64,000 nt of DNA. Source: Metarhizium brunneum (taxonomy: Eukaryota > Ascomycota > Sordariomycetes > Hypocreales > Clavicipitaceae). Of this stretch, positions 33,670 through 45,991 are shown piece after piece. Location: positions 3,782,001 through 3,846,000 of the forward strand of contig NC_089422.1 of the NCBI RefSeq assembly GCF_013426205.1. Direction: 5' to 3'. The number at the start of each line of letters is the position of its first letter. The first letter of the stretch is position 1. The position numbers were made by a program, and so were the translations under genes. The notes below the pieces were generated by a model. The model ran no database searches. It was not told the origin of the DNA and saw nothing but the letters and a program-made list of their open reading frames with translations.

Positions 33670-34924
33670 TCAAGGACTCAATATCGACTCGGCAGGTACC
33701 CCCCAGTACCAGCTAGCCACGCCCATAGCCCCCACGCTCATGATGGCTGCCATGAGAAAGTTGACGTCGTTGTTATCCAAGAGATCCCATCCGCTCTCAA
33801 TGACCCTTGACGGCCGTTGGTCCCCGAAGCTGGGCTTTCGATGCTTATTCCTGAGGTTGTACTTGGCATCGTCCTCATCTTGGTCGTCAATGGCCGAGCC
33901 ATCTTGCTTATCTGCTCCAGCCTTGCCTCCATCTCCACCGTCCACAGCAGCTTCTGGTGCAGCACGGCTAGTTGCAGACACCAGCACGCGGTTACCACCC
34001 TCACCCTCGACAATCTTGCCAGATCGCACATCCCTGACTGATCGTTGGAACATGCCTCCGAGGAAGCTGTCGAGGACACTCCCTAATGCACCCCAGATTA
34101 CGAGGCCACCCATAAACACCCGTCTCTGGGCTAGGGTCCAAGGCGCGCCGCCGCCGAGGGTTGGTGCCGTTCCAGGAGTACATGCAGGTAGGAATACCAT
34201 TGAAGCGGCCACTATGACCATGGACCCAAAGAGGCCGGCCACCAGGCCAAGTAGCGTGACACCTCCGTTTGTTCCCCGGGGTACCTTTCGTAGCGTCAAA
34301 GACGTTATCAATCTCGGTTGGCTCTTGGACAGGATGCCAAGTTCTGAGCTGAATGTATCAGCGGCCACAGCCGCGTAGTTGGCAATGATGCCCACAACCA
34401 AGAGGTCGCCGCCCCATGAATAGCACATGCTGCCTTTGGGGTTGGGGGTATTCGGGTCGGCGTATGCCGCTGCTCTGGCTCGAAGTTGATATCCGTGGGC
34501 GACCGCAAATATCGACGCCATTAACGAATTTGCAAACACTATACACCCGCGTATTAGTAACTCCTGTACTCTATACTAGGAACGCGGCGCATCACCATGC
34601 CTTGGACGTGTGTTCTTGGGCCTTCTCCGCCCGAGCTGCCCTTGGAGTGCAAAGTCAACGTAGCTTTGACATTTTCTTTGATCTGCCAATCGCGTTAGCA
34701 CTCGGAGCCGTGCGGCCACCAGGCAAGCCAGTCCATACATGTGTCACCCGTGTGCCTGCCAGGAAGAACACGCACAGCAGCGCAAAGGGCAGATTCCACG
34801 GATGATACGCATGGGCAATCGCCGTGAGCGTCGCGGCGAAAAGACCAGCGGGCGTAAGAGAATTCTTGCTCCAGGCTCGAAGAATAAGGGCGAGAGTCGC
34901 CGGTATTGCGATAATTGCCTTCAT
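33670..34924 (-). CDS. DUF92/TMEM19-family integral membrane protein
   Basis: Three minus-strand exons: 34924-34739, 34682-34601, 34538-33670; about 378 residues. The family (PF01940; TMEM19, plant VTE6) comprises multi-pass membrane proteins, some with prenyl-phosphate kinase activity; the fungal role is not established. Visible features are MKAIIAIPATLALILRAWS, PWNLPFALLCVFFLAGTRVTH, then KATLTLHSKGSSGGEGPRTH and VFANSL, with later membrane segments (GGDLLVVGIIANYAAVAADTF, GLVAGLFGSMVIVAASMVFL). A hydrophilic Asp/Gly-rich insert (DGGDGGKAGADKQDG) precedes the last segments. The start at 34924 is the first in-frame ATG. The second intron appears to begin with GC (GCATGG), a weak donor; this is the only choice found that keeps the family sequence THVQVFANS. 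Confidence 0.85.
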
Positions 34925-35811
34925 GGCTAGCAGCGACGGTGCAGCAGGTCCGGTCAAGCTGGTGATGTTGGCGATTGCTGGAGCTGCCAGAGACGGTGGG
35001 TTTGAGCTTTGGCCTGTCAAGGTGTGCGCGGCTGACGTCAAAAAAGACGTCAAGTGTTCCGGACTAGCGCCGGAGAGCTATGGCTGCCCTGCACGATCAT
35101 AGGGCTGGCTGATCGTGAGAAAACAACAGCTCGAGTATCCGCCAAAGGAGAAGGGAAAAAAGTCTAAATATGAGGCAAATCACGTACATAATGCTAATGC
35201 AAAGACTTTTATTTTCTACGCATTATTTAGGCCATATCGCTAATTTCAAGACTGGTTGCGCTTACATTCATCTCCGTGTAGTACTAGTCAAAGTTCAATG
35301 AACACTTCAGCTTCCGTACTACGGCACCATCGTAATGCCGGGCTTGCGTTGTACGGATTACGCTAACATATTAGACATTTGATTCGGAAGGTTTCCAGAA
35401 ACTTGGTATTTTTTTAACTTGATGTTAACCTACTCTCGATGGTTTGTCGTTTGACAGAAGTCCTCGCACTGTATGTTTCGATTCTTGGTCGAGCTGATTG
35501 ACTCCAGCACCTCATTACGGCAGTATAACACAGCAATAGAAACATCTCGGTATCTAAAAAATTCTATCTCGTCTGACTAAAATGGAATTCAAAATCTGAC
35601 AAAATCACATCTGTTTACTCTTCAAATGTGACTTTGGAACGATCTCCTGTACAGTGGAAGCAGCAGAGCTGGGTAATCGATAAGATGTGGGGCCCGATTT
35701 TTTTTCTTCCTGCCAGACTACGAGATCATGTCGGGTTTTCATCTGCATCTGCTGCAAAATCACATCCTAGCCGTCAATTCCTGATCTTGAGAGCTATACA
35801 CCCGGCTTCTT
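34925..35811. other. Divergent promoter region, DUF92 gene and rRNA-processing gene
   Basis: This 0.9 kb AT-rich stretch lies between divergently transcribed genes. A perfect CRE palindrome TGACGTCA is at 35033-35040, about 110 bp upstream of the DUF92 start, with a second GACGTCA at about 35046-35052. No gene is seen. Confidence 0.5.
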
Positions 35812-36756
35812 ATGATGGCTTCCGGTGACATACCAAGCGACCAGTTCGCAGTTCTGCCGATTCGCATGCCTCCTATGCCTTCCTTCCCTCATAGCGCTGT
35901 CCACGAAGTTCGCATTCGCCGAAATACGCCAAAGATCCCTACCGCAAACGACTCCCGGAGTCTTTTTTTGAAGAACATTCCAGCCGATAGCACTGAGCCT
36001 CACTTCAGAGCAGTATTCACAAATCTCGTAGGCGCTGGCCGCTTCGAGACCATTTTCTTCCACGATGAAGCCACAACTGCCTTGCCTGTTGGCCCAGCTC
36101 AAGCAACAAAGATGCAAGGCTTTGCAAGGAAACGAAAGATGAAGGACGTCGAAGCTGAAGAGAGGGAACTGGAAGAAAAAGCCTCCCAATTACCGCAGAT
36201 ATGGACAAGACAATTGCACAGGAGTAGTTGCACGGCAGTGGTTTTACTTGCCGATGAGAGGAGCGTCCGTTTAGTGCTCAAGGCGATCGCAAAAGTTCAA
36301 AAGAGCAAAAAATATCCTGTTTGGGGGGAAAATATGGCAGACGAAGTTCCAGAGCTAGGATCGTCGTGGGTATCAGAGCATCTACAACTCTCACGAGTTG
36401 ATAAATCTGCCACACAAGCGGCCGTCCACGCCTTCTTCAACGCATACAACCGTAAGGAGAAGGAGGCTATTGAATTGGCCAAAAGGCTTCGGAATGAGCC
36501 GGATGAGGATGGCTTCGTCACGGTTACAAAAGGTGGAAGGGCGGCGCCTGCTAGCCGTGGCGAAGCTGAAGAGGCTAAGCAGCGAATGCTAGACAAGGCT
36601 GCCAAGAAGAAATCTGAGTTGAAGAACTTTTACCGCTTCCAGCTTCGTGAGGAGCGCAAGAAGCAACAAGCAGCTCTTCTTCGACGATTTGAAGAAGACC
36701 GACGAAAAGTGAACGCTATGCGAGAGAAACGTGGCAAGTTCAAGCCGGAGACCTGA
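35812..36756 (+). CDS. RRP7: Ribosomal RNA-processing protein 7 homologue
   Basis: A single exon of 314 residues. Rrp7 is a nucleolar component of the small-subunit processome (UTP-C/CURI complexes) needed for 18S rRNA maturation. The N-terminal half has an RRM-like stretch (SLFLKNIPADSTEPHFRAVF). The C-terminal part has the charged Rrp7 signature: HAFFNAYNRKEKE, DEDGFVTVTKGG, then KNFYRFQLREERKKQ and LRRFEEDRRKV before a basic tail. Two ATG codons in a row (35812 and 35815) are possible starts. It is head-to-head with the DUF92 gene. Confidence 0.92.
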   Translation: MMASGDIPSDQFAVLPIRMPPMPSFPHSAVHEVRIRRNTPKIPTANDSRSLFLKNIPADSTEPHFRAVFTNLVGAGRFETIFFHDEATTALPVGPAQATKMQGFARKRKMKDVEAEERELEEKASQLPQIWTRQLHRSSCTAVVLLADERSVRLVLKAIAKVQKSKKYPVWGENMADEVPELGSSWVSEHLQLSRVDKSATQAAVHAFFNAYNRKEKEAIELAKRLRNEPDEDGFVTVTKGGRAAPASRGEAEEAKQRMLDKAAKKKSELKNFYRFQLREERKKQQAALLRRFEEDRRKVNAMREKRGKFKPET

Positions 36757-37684
36757 AATGCTTCAGTGTCATCAGGCCAAATTCCACCAACGTATGTGCA
36801 GTTCTTTTTTTTTTATCCTGTTATATTATCCATTTCCTAGCATGATGACGCCGCGGGGCCATCAAAGCGCTAAAAACGACCTGAACAACTCAGATCTGTT
36901 ATTTGGCGGATGCCGAAAACAACCGCGTTATAAACAATCTTCTCAACCTCGTCTGAAGTTGATATCGTTCCACTGTGTACTATTGAAATAAGATGATGGC
37001 AACGTATCAGCAAACTGACACTCATTATAGGATCTCAAGTCGTGTTCCGAGCTGCGTTGGAAGCTTTACACGTGCATACCCGGGGTTTCAAGCCTGTGGT
37101 CCCCGTTAATCGTACACCAGTTGTCTGTGTGCTACCACTGCTTTTGAGTCAATCCACATTGATTATTCGTATGTGCAGTCGAAAAGCTTCATGAGACATT
37201 GGCATAGAGTCTGCACAGCTTCACAATCCCACGACCCCTGCTAGACCAACGAACGTAGTGTTTCAGGGATCATCCAGAGTCCAAGGTACAGAAAGTTGGA
37301 GTCGCTACGTCACTTCAGAAATGGTGCATATATGGGATCAAATAAATAAAAATATATAGATAGGCATATTTACAAGACCATGAATCAATTGCATTGCTCA
37401 ATTGAATAATGCGCCTAATCCTCCTCACTGTAGGTCCAAGTATTGCAGACTCCAAAGTATCTTTCTTAGTGATGAGGTGGTTAGTAAGCACGGCTCACTC
37501 CTTTTGTTTACTTCCATGTCCCCCACATAGCAACCAAACACAACTTCGTCGCACGGGACCCTTTTTGGAGACATTGAATCTGTCTTGCATCACAGCCACC
37601 TGAAGAAACGGTCTTGCAAAGCCTGTCTGTAACATCATGGTATTTGGGAATTGAATTGACAATTATTTTCCCAGAACAGCTGCC
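36757..37684. other. Intergenic region
   Basis: This is 0.93 kb between two plus-strand genes. It is AT-rich around 37340-37400 and has no frame worth calling. Confidence 0.5.
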
Positions 37685-39914
37685 ATGATCGACGCCGAAA
37701 ACCTCCGTACAGCGTCGCTGTACATCAACCACCAGCTTCTCTCACGAGGATTGCTGCGTGATGGCGACACAATCGACTTTGCAGGCGCAGGAAAATGTGC
37801 CGAGGATGGTGCAGCCCTTTCGGGGCGCATTATTAGCATTTTGAATGATTTGATCATTCGACGCGACGTATGCTGTACTTCTGGCCTCAATACACATACT
37901 GGTAAGCTAACAGCTGGTACAGCGCGATGCCGAACACCGAGAATCTCTTTCCACTGCCATGCGCGCCTTGCGTGCCGAAAACTTGAAGCTCACAAGTGAT
38001 ACCGCTCGTTTGACCGAAAAGCACGCAGAGGCACAACGCAAGGCCGACATTGCAACAGCAACAGAGACGATGCTGAAGACGCAGCTCAAGTCGGCAGAGG
38101 CCAACGCCAGGGCACTGAAAGAAGACGTGGCGCGAATGAAGTCACTCGTCGCTCAGACTCGTGCCTCGTGTGCCACAGAAATTCGGAGGCGCGACCGACA
38201 GATAGACACCTTGAAGAAACAGTTGGGAGAAGCTGGCCGTTCGCGAGGCTCTAGGGGCAATCCGGCGGTGACAGTAATCACAGTGACTGGCGAGACTGGC
38301 CAAGAAAGGGACAGGACGACTCTTGATGGGAGCCTGGTCGGCCGTGACAACGAGCTGCAAAGCGAAACGAATACAACGCTTTCCAACTTGGCGCAGCACC
38401 TGACCGAAGAGAATGACACATTACTCTGCGTGATGCAGCGAGCTATGGCACAACTACGTGACATGAGCGGCTGCACAGAGGAGAGCAAGGGAGATGGCGA
38501 GGTTAACAAGCGGCCGAGCTGCGAAGAGATTGCAGCTGAGCTGGACTCGATCATGGGTCATATGAGAACGATATTGACTAATCCGTCATTCGTGCCCATT
38601 GAGGAAGTCATGGTTAGAGAAGACGAGATCAGCCGGCTCAAGACTGGATGGGTCAAGATGGAAACCCGGTGGAAGGACGCAGTGCATCTAATTGACGGAT
38701 GGCGAAAGAGAATGGCTGCTAGTGGCAAATCTGTCTGTGACGAGGAACTGCAGATGGGTTTGCGATTAAGCCCCGTCCGTGTCAACGATGTCGAGGAAAC
38801 AAGAGACGCCGTCATGGGACTATCCGTTGTCAAGGAAGAGGAGGAGGAGGAAGCAGAGCGTTTCATGCGCTCCCCTTGCCCAGCCGATCGCGTTGGCAAT
38901 CGCCCAATATTCGAAGCTCCTGGCGAAGGATACGACAGGGTAGAGGAGGGCTATGAAAGCGAAATGACGGATTATGAAGACGACGCCCCGGCTGATGAGC
39001 GTGTCGCAACTACAGCCAATAACGGCATGTCAAATGGCTTTGAGCCGGAGCCAGATGGCCAGCGCTTGGATGAGTCGTCGGAATCCATACCTTTGCCTGA
39101 GCCTCCACAGCTAAGTCCTCTTCGCAATTCAAGTTCGGCTGGGAATCGCGGTTTTCGGAATAGCGAGGAGATGCAGTCACTTCCCAGCGAACCGAGTGGA
39201 GTTGGGGACGAGACGGGCCAGAATAGAATGTCGCAGGCAAAGTCAATGAGGTCGTTGCCAGTCCGGCCCAGGTCACTCGCACGACAGTCCATGCTGCCTA
39301 GCAAGATCCAAAGATTGGTAGAGCGTCCTCGATCTCCTTCAAGAACGTCATTGGACGATGCGCTACTTCCAAAACGGGATGCTGAGACTGTGCAGCGGGA
39401 CGAAATTGAGATTCCTGGGGAGCTTTCCTCGGCCAAAGAAGAGCCCAGGGAAACAGGCATATGCCCGACAACTTCGGCACAGCGACGAGTCGAAAGCCGC
39501 GTTGCATCTCAACCAATCCTACCGCGTACTGATGAGCCTGGGCCACAGCAGAGTCCTCTAACAATATCGAACATCGCCGCGAAGCTGGCAGCGTCTGAGA
39601 AGGAGGCAGATGCTGCTCGTGTACGGGCCAAATTGCGCGCGGCGCGGAACTCGACAAGAGGCGTGTCAAGGCCGACTATTGCAAAATCAACCAAGAGCGA
39701 TGTAGCAGTGGCTGATGTGCAAATGCAAGCGAGCACTGAACGCGAAGTGGCAATGGATGGCGACCCTGTGAAGCAGCCTCGGGCACCGTCAGGAGAGACT
39801 GACAAGCCGGAGAAGAGGAAACGAGATCGCAAGGTCGGCAAGGCGGCGTCAAGGAGACGAAGTACACTTAGTCCACGGGAATTGGAAACACTTATTTCGG
39901 GCACTGCGGAATGA
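37685..39914 (+). CDS. TINC/ADIP-like coiled-coil protein (NIMA-interactive family)
   Basis: Two exons, 37685-37867 and 37923-39914; about 724 residues. The N-terminal 260 residues resemble the afadin- and alpha-actinin-binding (ADIP/SSX2IP, PF11559) domain: MIDAENLRTASLYINHQLLS, then a long coiled coil (RAENLKLTSDTARLTEKHAE onward) and EISRLKTGWVKMETRWKDAV. Fungal members are annotated as NIMA-interactive TINC-type proteins linked to mitosis and spindle poles; the exact role is not proven. The C-terminal half is disordered, rich in Ser/Pro/Glu, with an acidic run at about residue 360 (EEEEEEAE). It ends in a basic helix-like segment (PEKRKRDRKVGKAASRRRST) that could be a nuclear localisation signal. 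A coding frame inside the second exon starts at an ATG (37959), but the first exon supplies the conserved beginning. Confidence 0.8.
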
Positions 39915-40288
39915 AGCACTTACATCGGAGTTGGTCTATGATATCCAGCATGGGTTGCTTGGGGGGGCTGCGGAATATGAGCGAATTGATTGGCAAGGCA
40001 TGCGTTTTGCCTTTGTGCTCAGCGCACATATGCCAACCATTACATGATGATATGGAATGCTATTTTCACAATACGAGCCGTTGCGGCATTTTTTGACGTG
40101 ATTCGGGAGGCAGCATGACACAAATTGCATCTCACATACCACATCCTTTGTGACATTGGCAAGTAATGGTCTATATGTACGCAGTTACTATGGACAACAT
40201 TTCAAAAATTACACGCCGAGACGCAGCTTCTGGTTATCCTCATCATCCACCGCACCGAACAATGCGCTTCTTCTTGGACTGATTCGGA
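39915..40288. other. Convergent intergenic region
   Basis: These 374 bp lie between the TINC-like gene (+) and the carboxypeptidase (-). Nothing recognisable is seen. Confidence 0.5.
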
Positions 40289-42192
40289 TCAATTGTAGCC
40301 TGGCGGCGCGGTGCCGTTTCCTAGCGGTCCATCGGGTTGAGGGAACTTTGGATCGGTAGTGAAGGGCTTCTTGCTGCTAAGCGAATCGACGCGGCCAAGC
40401 AAGAACTCCAAGTGACGAAAAGCAGCACTAGGAGCATACTGCGGTACCATGTGTCCGGACAGGGAGACGCCAACATAGGTGAGACCACGCTCTGTGTGAG
40501 TAGTCCCAAAGACACCTGCGCCGGCAATGGTTCCAAGCTCACCGGTCGTGTGATACGGAACATAGAAGGGCTCGACGGGCGGCTTTTGAAAGCCAAGCTG
40601 GCCGCCAAAGGTCATGTTTTGGATAGCCATGAGCGTGCCGTTGGCCAGCAGAATAAAGTCGAGGGCGCCGTGGCCAATGATGACGTTTTTGGTCTTGTCG
40701 ATGACATTGCCGAGGACGGTGGTGCTGGAAGGCGGGGACTTGTCGTGATCGACAAAGACGGGCCCGCCGCAGGATGCCCATTTCCTGTCCAGGGGCGCGT
40801 TGATGGCCTTTTTCACGTCCTGGCGGTCGAAGTAGATGGAGGCGCCCTTGGGCAGGTAGTCGAAGCTGCCGGGGAAGCCGAGGACGTCCCACAGCAGAGG
40901 GCAGGTTGTGGCTACCTGGTAGATGTCGAAGCAGGGGTTCAAGTCTGTGATGGCCTGCTGGATGGTATTGGCAAGCAAGTAGTCGTCGCACTCTGGTCGA
41001 GGCTTGCCGGTGTTGGGGTCGATGCCGGGGAGAGGGTTCGGGAGGTGGCCCGGCGGCGGGTAGCTGAGGTGCTTGCTGCGGGCGTCGGCGTATCCGCACT
41101 TGCTGTCGATGTCGTGGATCTGCTTGGTGAAGGAGTCGTTGAACGGGAACAGGCTGTGGTGGTAGTCGACAAAGGGTACGAGGGTGAGTTCGGTGACGCG
41201 GTCGTCGGTGATGGAAGGGTCGTAGATGAGCATGCCCTTCATGTTGAAGTGCTTGGTGTCGTTGGCATTGATCATGGCGTTGGCAATGTACGGGCAGTAC
41301 ATGCCGCTTGGAGATTGTTAGATGCATATACATGCTAGATTCCCTGAACATGGGAAAGGCACTGGATGTGGGTGTTTTCTTACGCATATGACTCGCCCGT
41401 GATGTACACCTTGTACCCTTGCATGGAAAAGGTGTCGATGAAGTTCTTAAAGAAACCCATGAACTGACGGGCAACGTCTTCCTCGTCCTGGGCCGTGACG
41501 GTGCCGGTCGAGAAGCCCGTGTTGATGGGCTGCTCAACCCAGAGCACGTTGGTGAGATGGTGCCACCCCCATGGGTTGGCAACGGGTCTATAAGTGCCGT
41601 ATTGCCACAGGAAGGGGCCGTTTTCCTGGATGAAGCCTTCGAGAGACGAGCAGCCTGGCTGTGTGTAGTGTATCTAGAATCAGCCTCGGAACGCGGGGGG
41701 GAGAAACACGACTACTTACGCCGCCGTTGAGCCAAATGACAATCTCCTTGTCGGCGTCGGGGTTCGGGGACGGCTGGAACCAAAAGTAGAACTTGTCCGG
41801 GCCGTTCACGTCTTGCGAGATGGACATTTGGCCGGCATACGCCTCGCCAATGTCAAAGTCGACATCGGGAATGGCCGTTCCGTTGACTCTGTACTCTGAT
41901 TCGCCGCTCAGATTAGCATTTCCTTTGTTTTTCCCATGGACGCCGTCCATCCATTGATCGGACGGGGCTTAGAGGCGACTCTTGGCATACTCTGGGTGTC
42001 GGCATTGTCAAACTTGTTGGCAACGGGGCCGTCTCGCGTCCACTTGTCAAAGGGCACGCCTGGGTGCGCTCTGGCTCGGGGAGGGACGTTGGTGTTTCTC
42101 CCGTTTGGGTTTCGGGGGGCTTGGCCGCCGGCGCGGGCGGAGACACCGGCTGCCACGGAGGTGATGATGGAAGCGGCGAGTACCCAGCGCAT
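40289..42192 (-). CDS. Secreted serine carboxypeptidase, peptidase family S10
   Basis: Four minus-strand exons: 42192-41991, 41895-41720, 41658-41384, 41306-40289; about 556 residues. The enzyme removes C-terminal residues from peptides, normally in an acidic secreted or vacuolar setting. Signal peptide: [21 protein letters not shown]. Core motifs are IVIWLNGG, then PGCSSLEGF after an intron; the nucleophile segment YITGESYAG is split by the third intron. The Asp-containing segment is [12 protein letters not shown] and the His segment [10 protein letters not shown], so the triad is complete. Asn-x-Ser/Thr sites fit secretion. The C-terminus ([12 protein letters not shown]) shows no clear GPI or membrane anchor. 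Long frames on both strands over this gene are shadows. Confidence 0.93.
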
Positions 42193-43524
42193 CTTGCAAG
42201 ATTGCCTGCCCTTGGTTTTTAAAAATTGCCCAAAGCTGACAATTGTCAAGTACGGGGGAGGGAATGAGTTGGAAGGCGGCCAGTCTTTCTTACTTATACT
42301 ACGGCGAGGGCCCGGGCCTGGACTGTCTGAGACCGGACCACAAGCCGGCGGGTACAATTGGCATGATTGAGAACTTGAGCCAACCCCAGCCGCGCCCAGC
42401 TATGGACGGCGATATGCCTCGCTGTGGGGGGGATTGGACACAAGGCTGATATCATGGTAGGTTGCTGGGCTCGCAATAGGTCCTCGAGCTGATCATCTTC
42501 GGTCTTTCCTGTTCGGGGATGGGGAACTTGTGTAACGCGGATGACTCTGCTTGCCGTCGTGTTCGGCATTGACCGAGGGCGATGCTAGCGGCAGATGGGC
42601 AATTCCCGTTATGCCAATCTTATCTTCTGTTGCTTTTATTCAATTGGCCGGCACCCGTGTTTGATTGCAATTCCCATCGGATCACGGATGGCCTTTTGGG
42701 ATTCTTCCAGAAAACAATGTTCCTCGATTACACGATGGCCCTGGCAGCCTGGTAGACCCTAGGGGCTCCCCGTTAGGTACGACGCAACTAGTAGTTCTCT
42801 TAGCGTGGGCTGAATGCGGATTGATGCCACGACGATCATCTTCAACGTCCAAGCCTCCGAGGAGGTGTTGGCCGGCCCACTTTCTGTGTTTGCGCATTCT
42901 TCAGCACGATTAGCTCGCGTTTTTGTTGCACGGCGAGATGATTGGCACTAATCAGTCGGGCACGATTCCCACAGTTTACGTGAATTCTTTCTCAAGGCGA
43001 AAACGAGGCAGCCGTCTCGGAAACCACCGAGTCCGCAATTTCGGGCCCCACAGCCTTGTCAGCTCAGCTCTCGGATACGTCATGCCGTTCTGACTTCCTA
43101 TTTAGGCAGGTCGATATCCTGGTCGGGCCGCAGCTCCGCAGCTCTTCATCTTTGTTGATAGTGCAGACAGAGGCACAGCCTGGGCACAGCCTAAGCCTCT
43201 AGGAACGATTGCCGCTGCAGCTTTTGATGTACATGTACGTACTGCGATTCACCAAGCAGTCATGGTTACCTATGTGCGACCGCCAGTCCCCAAGACTTCA
43301 TGTGTAGTTGGAACTTGGAAGTCGTCGCTGATTGTGCCTATCTATATACTGCATAGAGAGAAACCTAGGAGCGCTTGCACAAAATATTACGTGTCCCACG
43401 CCACCTTGCCATGTATATTATGCACTCGCAAGAGCGTGTGATGAAGACGGACGCCACGCCTACAATGCCGTCAATCACAAAGCATGGAGCTACAGATGTA
43501 GATCAACTACCATACTCGGGACCA
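42193..43524. other. Intergenic region
   Basis: This 1.3 kb covers the upstream region of the carboxypeptidase and the 3' flank of the permease, both on the minus strand. No gene or clear element is seen. Confidence 0.5.
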
Positions 43525-45324
43525 TTACGCCCACAGAATGTTCAGCTTGGCCCATCCCTTGGCGGGTGGCTCGACAGGCTCTGGGTTCTGGCTGGCCACG
43601 TCCAGGAATCCCCGAATCGGCATGTCGTGCAGCGACACCAGCGTTGTCTTGCGCCAGTACTTGTATCCAAAGTAGAGAATGAGAATGAGAGGGATGTTAA
43701 AGTAGGATGATACGAAGCCCTGAGCGCTCCAATGACCGTCGATGAAGACGAAGAATCCGCCGGTGATCAGGAGAATGGTAAACGACACCAGGGCAGTCCA
43801 TGCCGCATACGGCTGGAGAGGGCCTTTCCAGGGAAGCTCGTCTCGACTGATGCCCTGCGCTTTGCAGCCGTAGTAGAAGCGGAGGTATACAATCTCAATG
43901 TTGATCCAGTGCACAAACGAGGCCGCCGAGACAAGGGCCTGCATCCAACCAAAGACGACTGACGCCGCGGACGAGAGCGTCAGATAGCCCAGCACCATGA
44001 GCGATCCCACCGCGGCCACAGAAAGCCACGGAGTGCCGAAGCGGTTGGTACGCTTGAAGAAGCTGGGCGCATGTCCCTCGAGAGCAAGGCCATAGAGGGT
44101 TCGCGTCCCCACGAGCATGGCTACAAAGACGTGTGTAAGTCGTTTCCACCCGTTGCAATATCACGGAGCAGCCGTGGGACTTACCAGAGTTGGCGGCACT
44201 CCAGGCACTCGTCACGACCACGGCGTTGATAATGGACGGCACAGCCTTGATGCCGGCGTTGGTGGCGGCAATGGCAAACGGCGAGGCACCAGCATCGCCG
44301 GAGCGCGCCGTCAAGGCCGGGTCGGCCGACGAGACGATGAGCCCGATGCAGAAGACGGTGAGCATGTAAAACACCATGATTCTCCAGAAGACGCGCCTGG
44401 CCGCGCGGGGGATGTTGCGCCGGGGGTTCTGCGTTTCCGCCCCGGCGACGGAGATGTTCTCGACGTTGGAGAAGGCGTACGCCGCGCTGACCAGGACGCG
44501 CCAGAAGCCGACGAACCGGCCCCAGGAGCCGGGGATGCCGGCGTACTGGACAAACGGCCCCGGGCTCCTCCAGAAGCGAAAGCCAATGGGCTCGCCGTGC
44601 GGTCCTGCGCCGGCCGTGATGCAGATGCTCTGCGGCGGCAAATCGTCAGCAGTCAGCCATCAAGGGAAACATATCAACCGGCAGTCCACACACGAACCAT
44701 GACGTTGACGCCGACGATGAGGGCGATCTTCAGCAGGGCAAGGACAAACTCGAGCTCGCCGTAGACGCCAATGAGCAGCAGGTTGCTCGCGATCAAGAGG
44801 CCGCCGAGGAGGGTAATCCACACGGCGTGGTTGACGTGCGTCCAGTAGTCGATGATGACGGCGCACGCGACCATTTCGGCCGGCAGCAGGATCGCGTTCG
44901 CATAGGTGCTGTTCCAGCCTTGGGCAAAGGCCAGGGCCGGGTCGACGAACCACTCGGCGTGGCGGACGACGCCGCCCGACAGAGGGACGAGGGCGCTCAG
45001 CTCGGCGATGGACACGACGACGGCGCACATGAGCACGCCTACGATGGCGTACGACAGGAGCAGGCCTAGCGGCCCTCCGTTGGCGAGAGCCCGGCCCGTC
45101 GCGAGGAAGAGTCCCGTGCCGATGGTGCCGGCGAGGGCGATCATCTGGATGTGCCGCTGCTTCAGGCCGCGTTTCGCGTGCGCCAGCTCTTCAAAGGCCC
45201 GGTGGACTTTGACATCTTGGCCAAAGGCGCCCAGGGCGCGGGTTTCGTCGTCGGCGGCGGGTGGCGCGGCGTCTATTGTTAAATCGCTCTCTCTCCTCTC
45301 GGCGTCACGGCCGTGGTGACGCAT
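43525..45324 (-). CDS. Amino-acid permease (APC superfamily, YAT type)
   Basis: Three minus-strand exons: 45324-44698, 44629-44185, 44120-43525; about 555 residues. It should import amino acids with protons across the plasma membrane. After about 50 hydrophilic residues comes the family opening KQRHIQMIALAGTIGTGLFL, then LLSYAIVGVLMCAVVVSIAE and PLSGG. Later come the conserved block FSNVENISVAGAETQNPRRN and SAANSAMLVGTRTLYGLALE, joined across the second intron, with about twelve hydrophobic segments in all. The ATG at 45324 is the first in frame; the frame extends upstream without another ATG. It is divergent from the HsbA-type gene over 2.2 kb. Substrate range cannot be read from sequence. 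Confidence 0.92.
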
Positions 45325-45966
45325 CGTCAAGTGCCGGCGCCAAAGGGGCGGAGGCTGCTGTTGCGTCGACTGGGCCGGAGGACAAGGCTGTACGACAAGG
45401 ACGGATTCAAAATGCAAAGCGGTACAAGGTTGAGGATGGCCAGAGAGTACGAAATCACACGACGACGACTTCCATCGGAGCAGTCATGACACGGGTGACG
45501 CGCTGGATTGATCCGGAGTACTAGTGCATTCGGATATGTATGTCGCTGTATTGGGCCAAGGGAGTTATGTGGTGTCTTGATCGGGAACAAATGAGTTGCC
45601 GACAACGGCGAGCCCAACGGGCCATGGTTGCTAAAGACTCAACGCTTGACTCACAGTCAGTGGCAGAATATCGCCATTTGCCCAACAGGTAGTTATTCAC
45701 TGCCATACTGTGGATAGTATGGTACGGAACACGACGGCCAAGTACCCGATCTGGTCAAATGCTTTTTGCCGCCCACTGCTGAGTGTTGTAGGGAACAAGG
45801 CAAAGGATGGAATGGGCACAGCAGCGACAGCGCCGCTGGAGAGAAAAAGGAAACAAATGAATAAAATCCAAAGGACTTGTTGTGGAGTATCAAAGCGCCC
45901 GTCATATTGCATGTCTTGTCGCCGGTCAGAAAGCCCGGTCGCAACCATGATGCGTAGATTTGTACA

Positions 45967-45991
45967 CAAGAGTCTTGTGACAAGACTCTTG
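45967..45991. repeat. Perfect inverted repeat, 11-bp arms
   Basis: CAAGAGTCTTG (45967-45977) and CAAGACTCTTG (45981-45991) pair perfectly around TGA. Each arm is itself close to palindromic. It sits about 640 bp upstream of the permease start and could be an operator or a chance hairpin. Confidence 0.5.

Noticed and set aside
40337..41582. Long frames on both strands over the carboxypeptidase
   Set aside because: They are frame shadows of the last two S10 peptidase exons; only the annotated frame carries the catalytic motifs. The minus-strand frame was used solely to find the GESYA exon.
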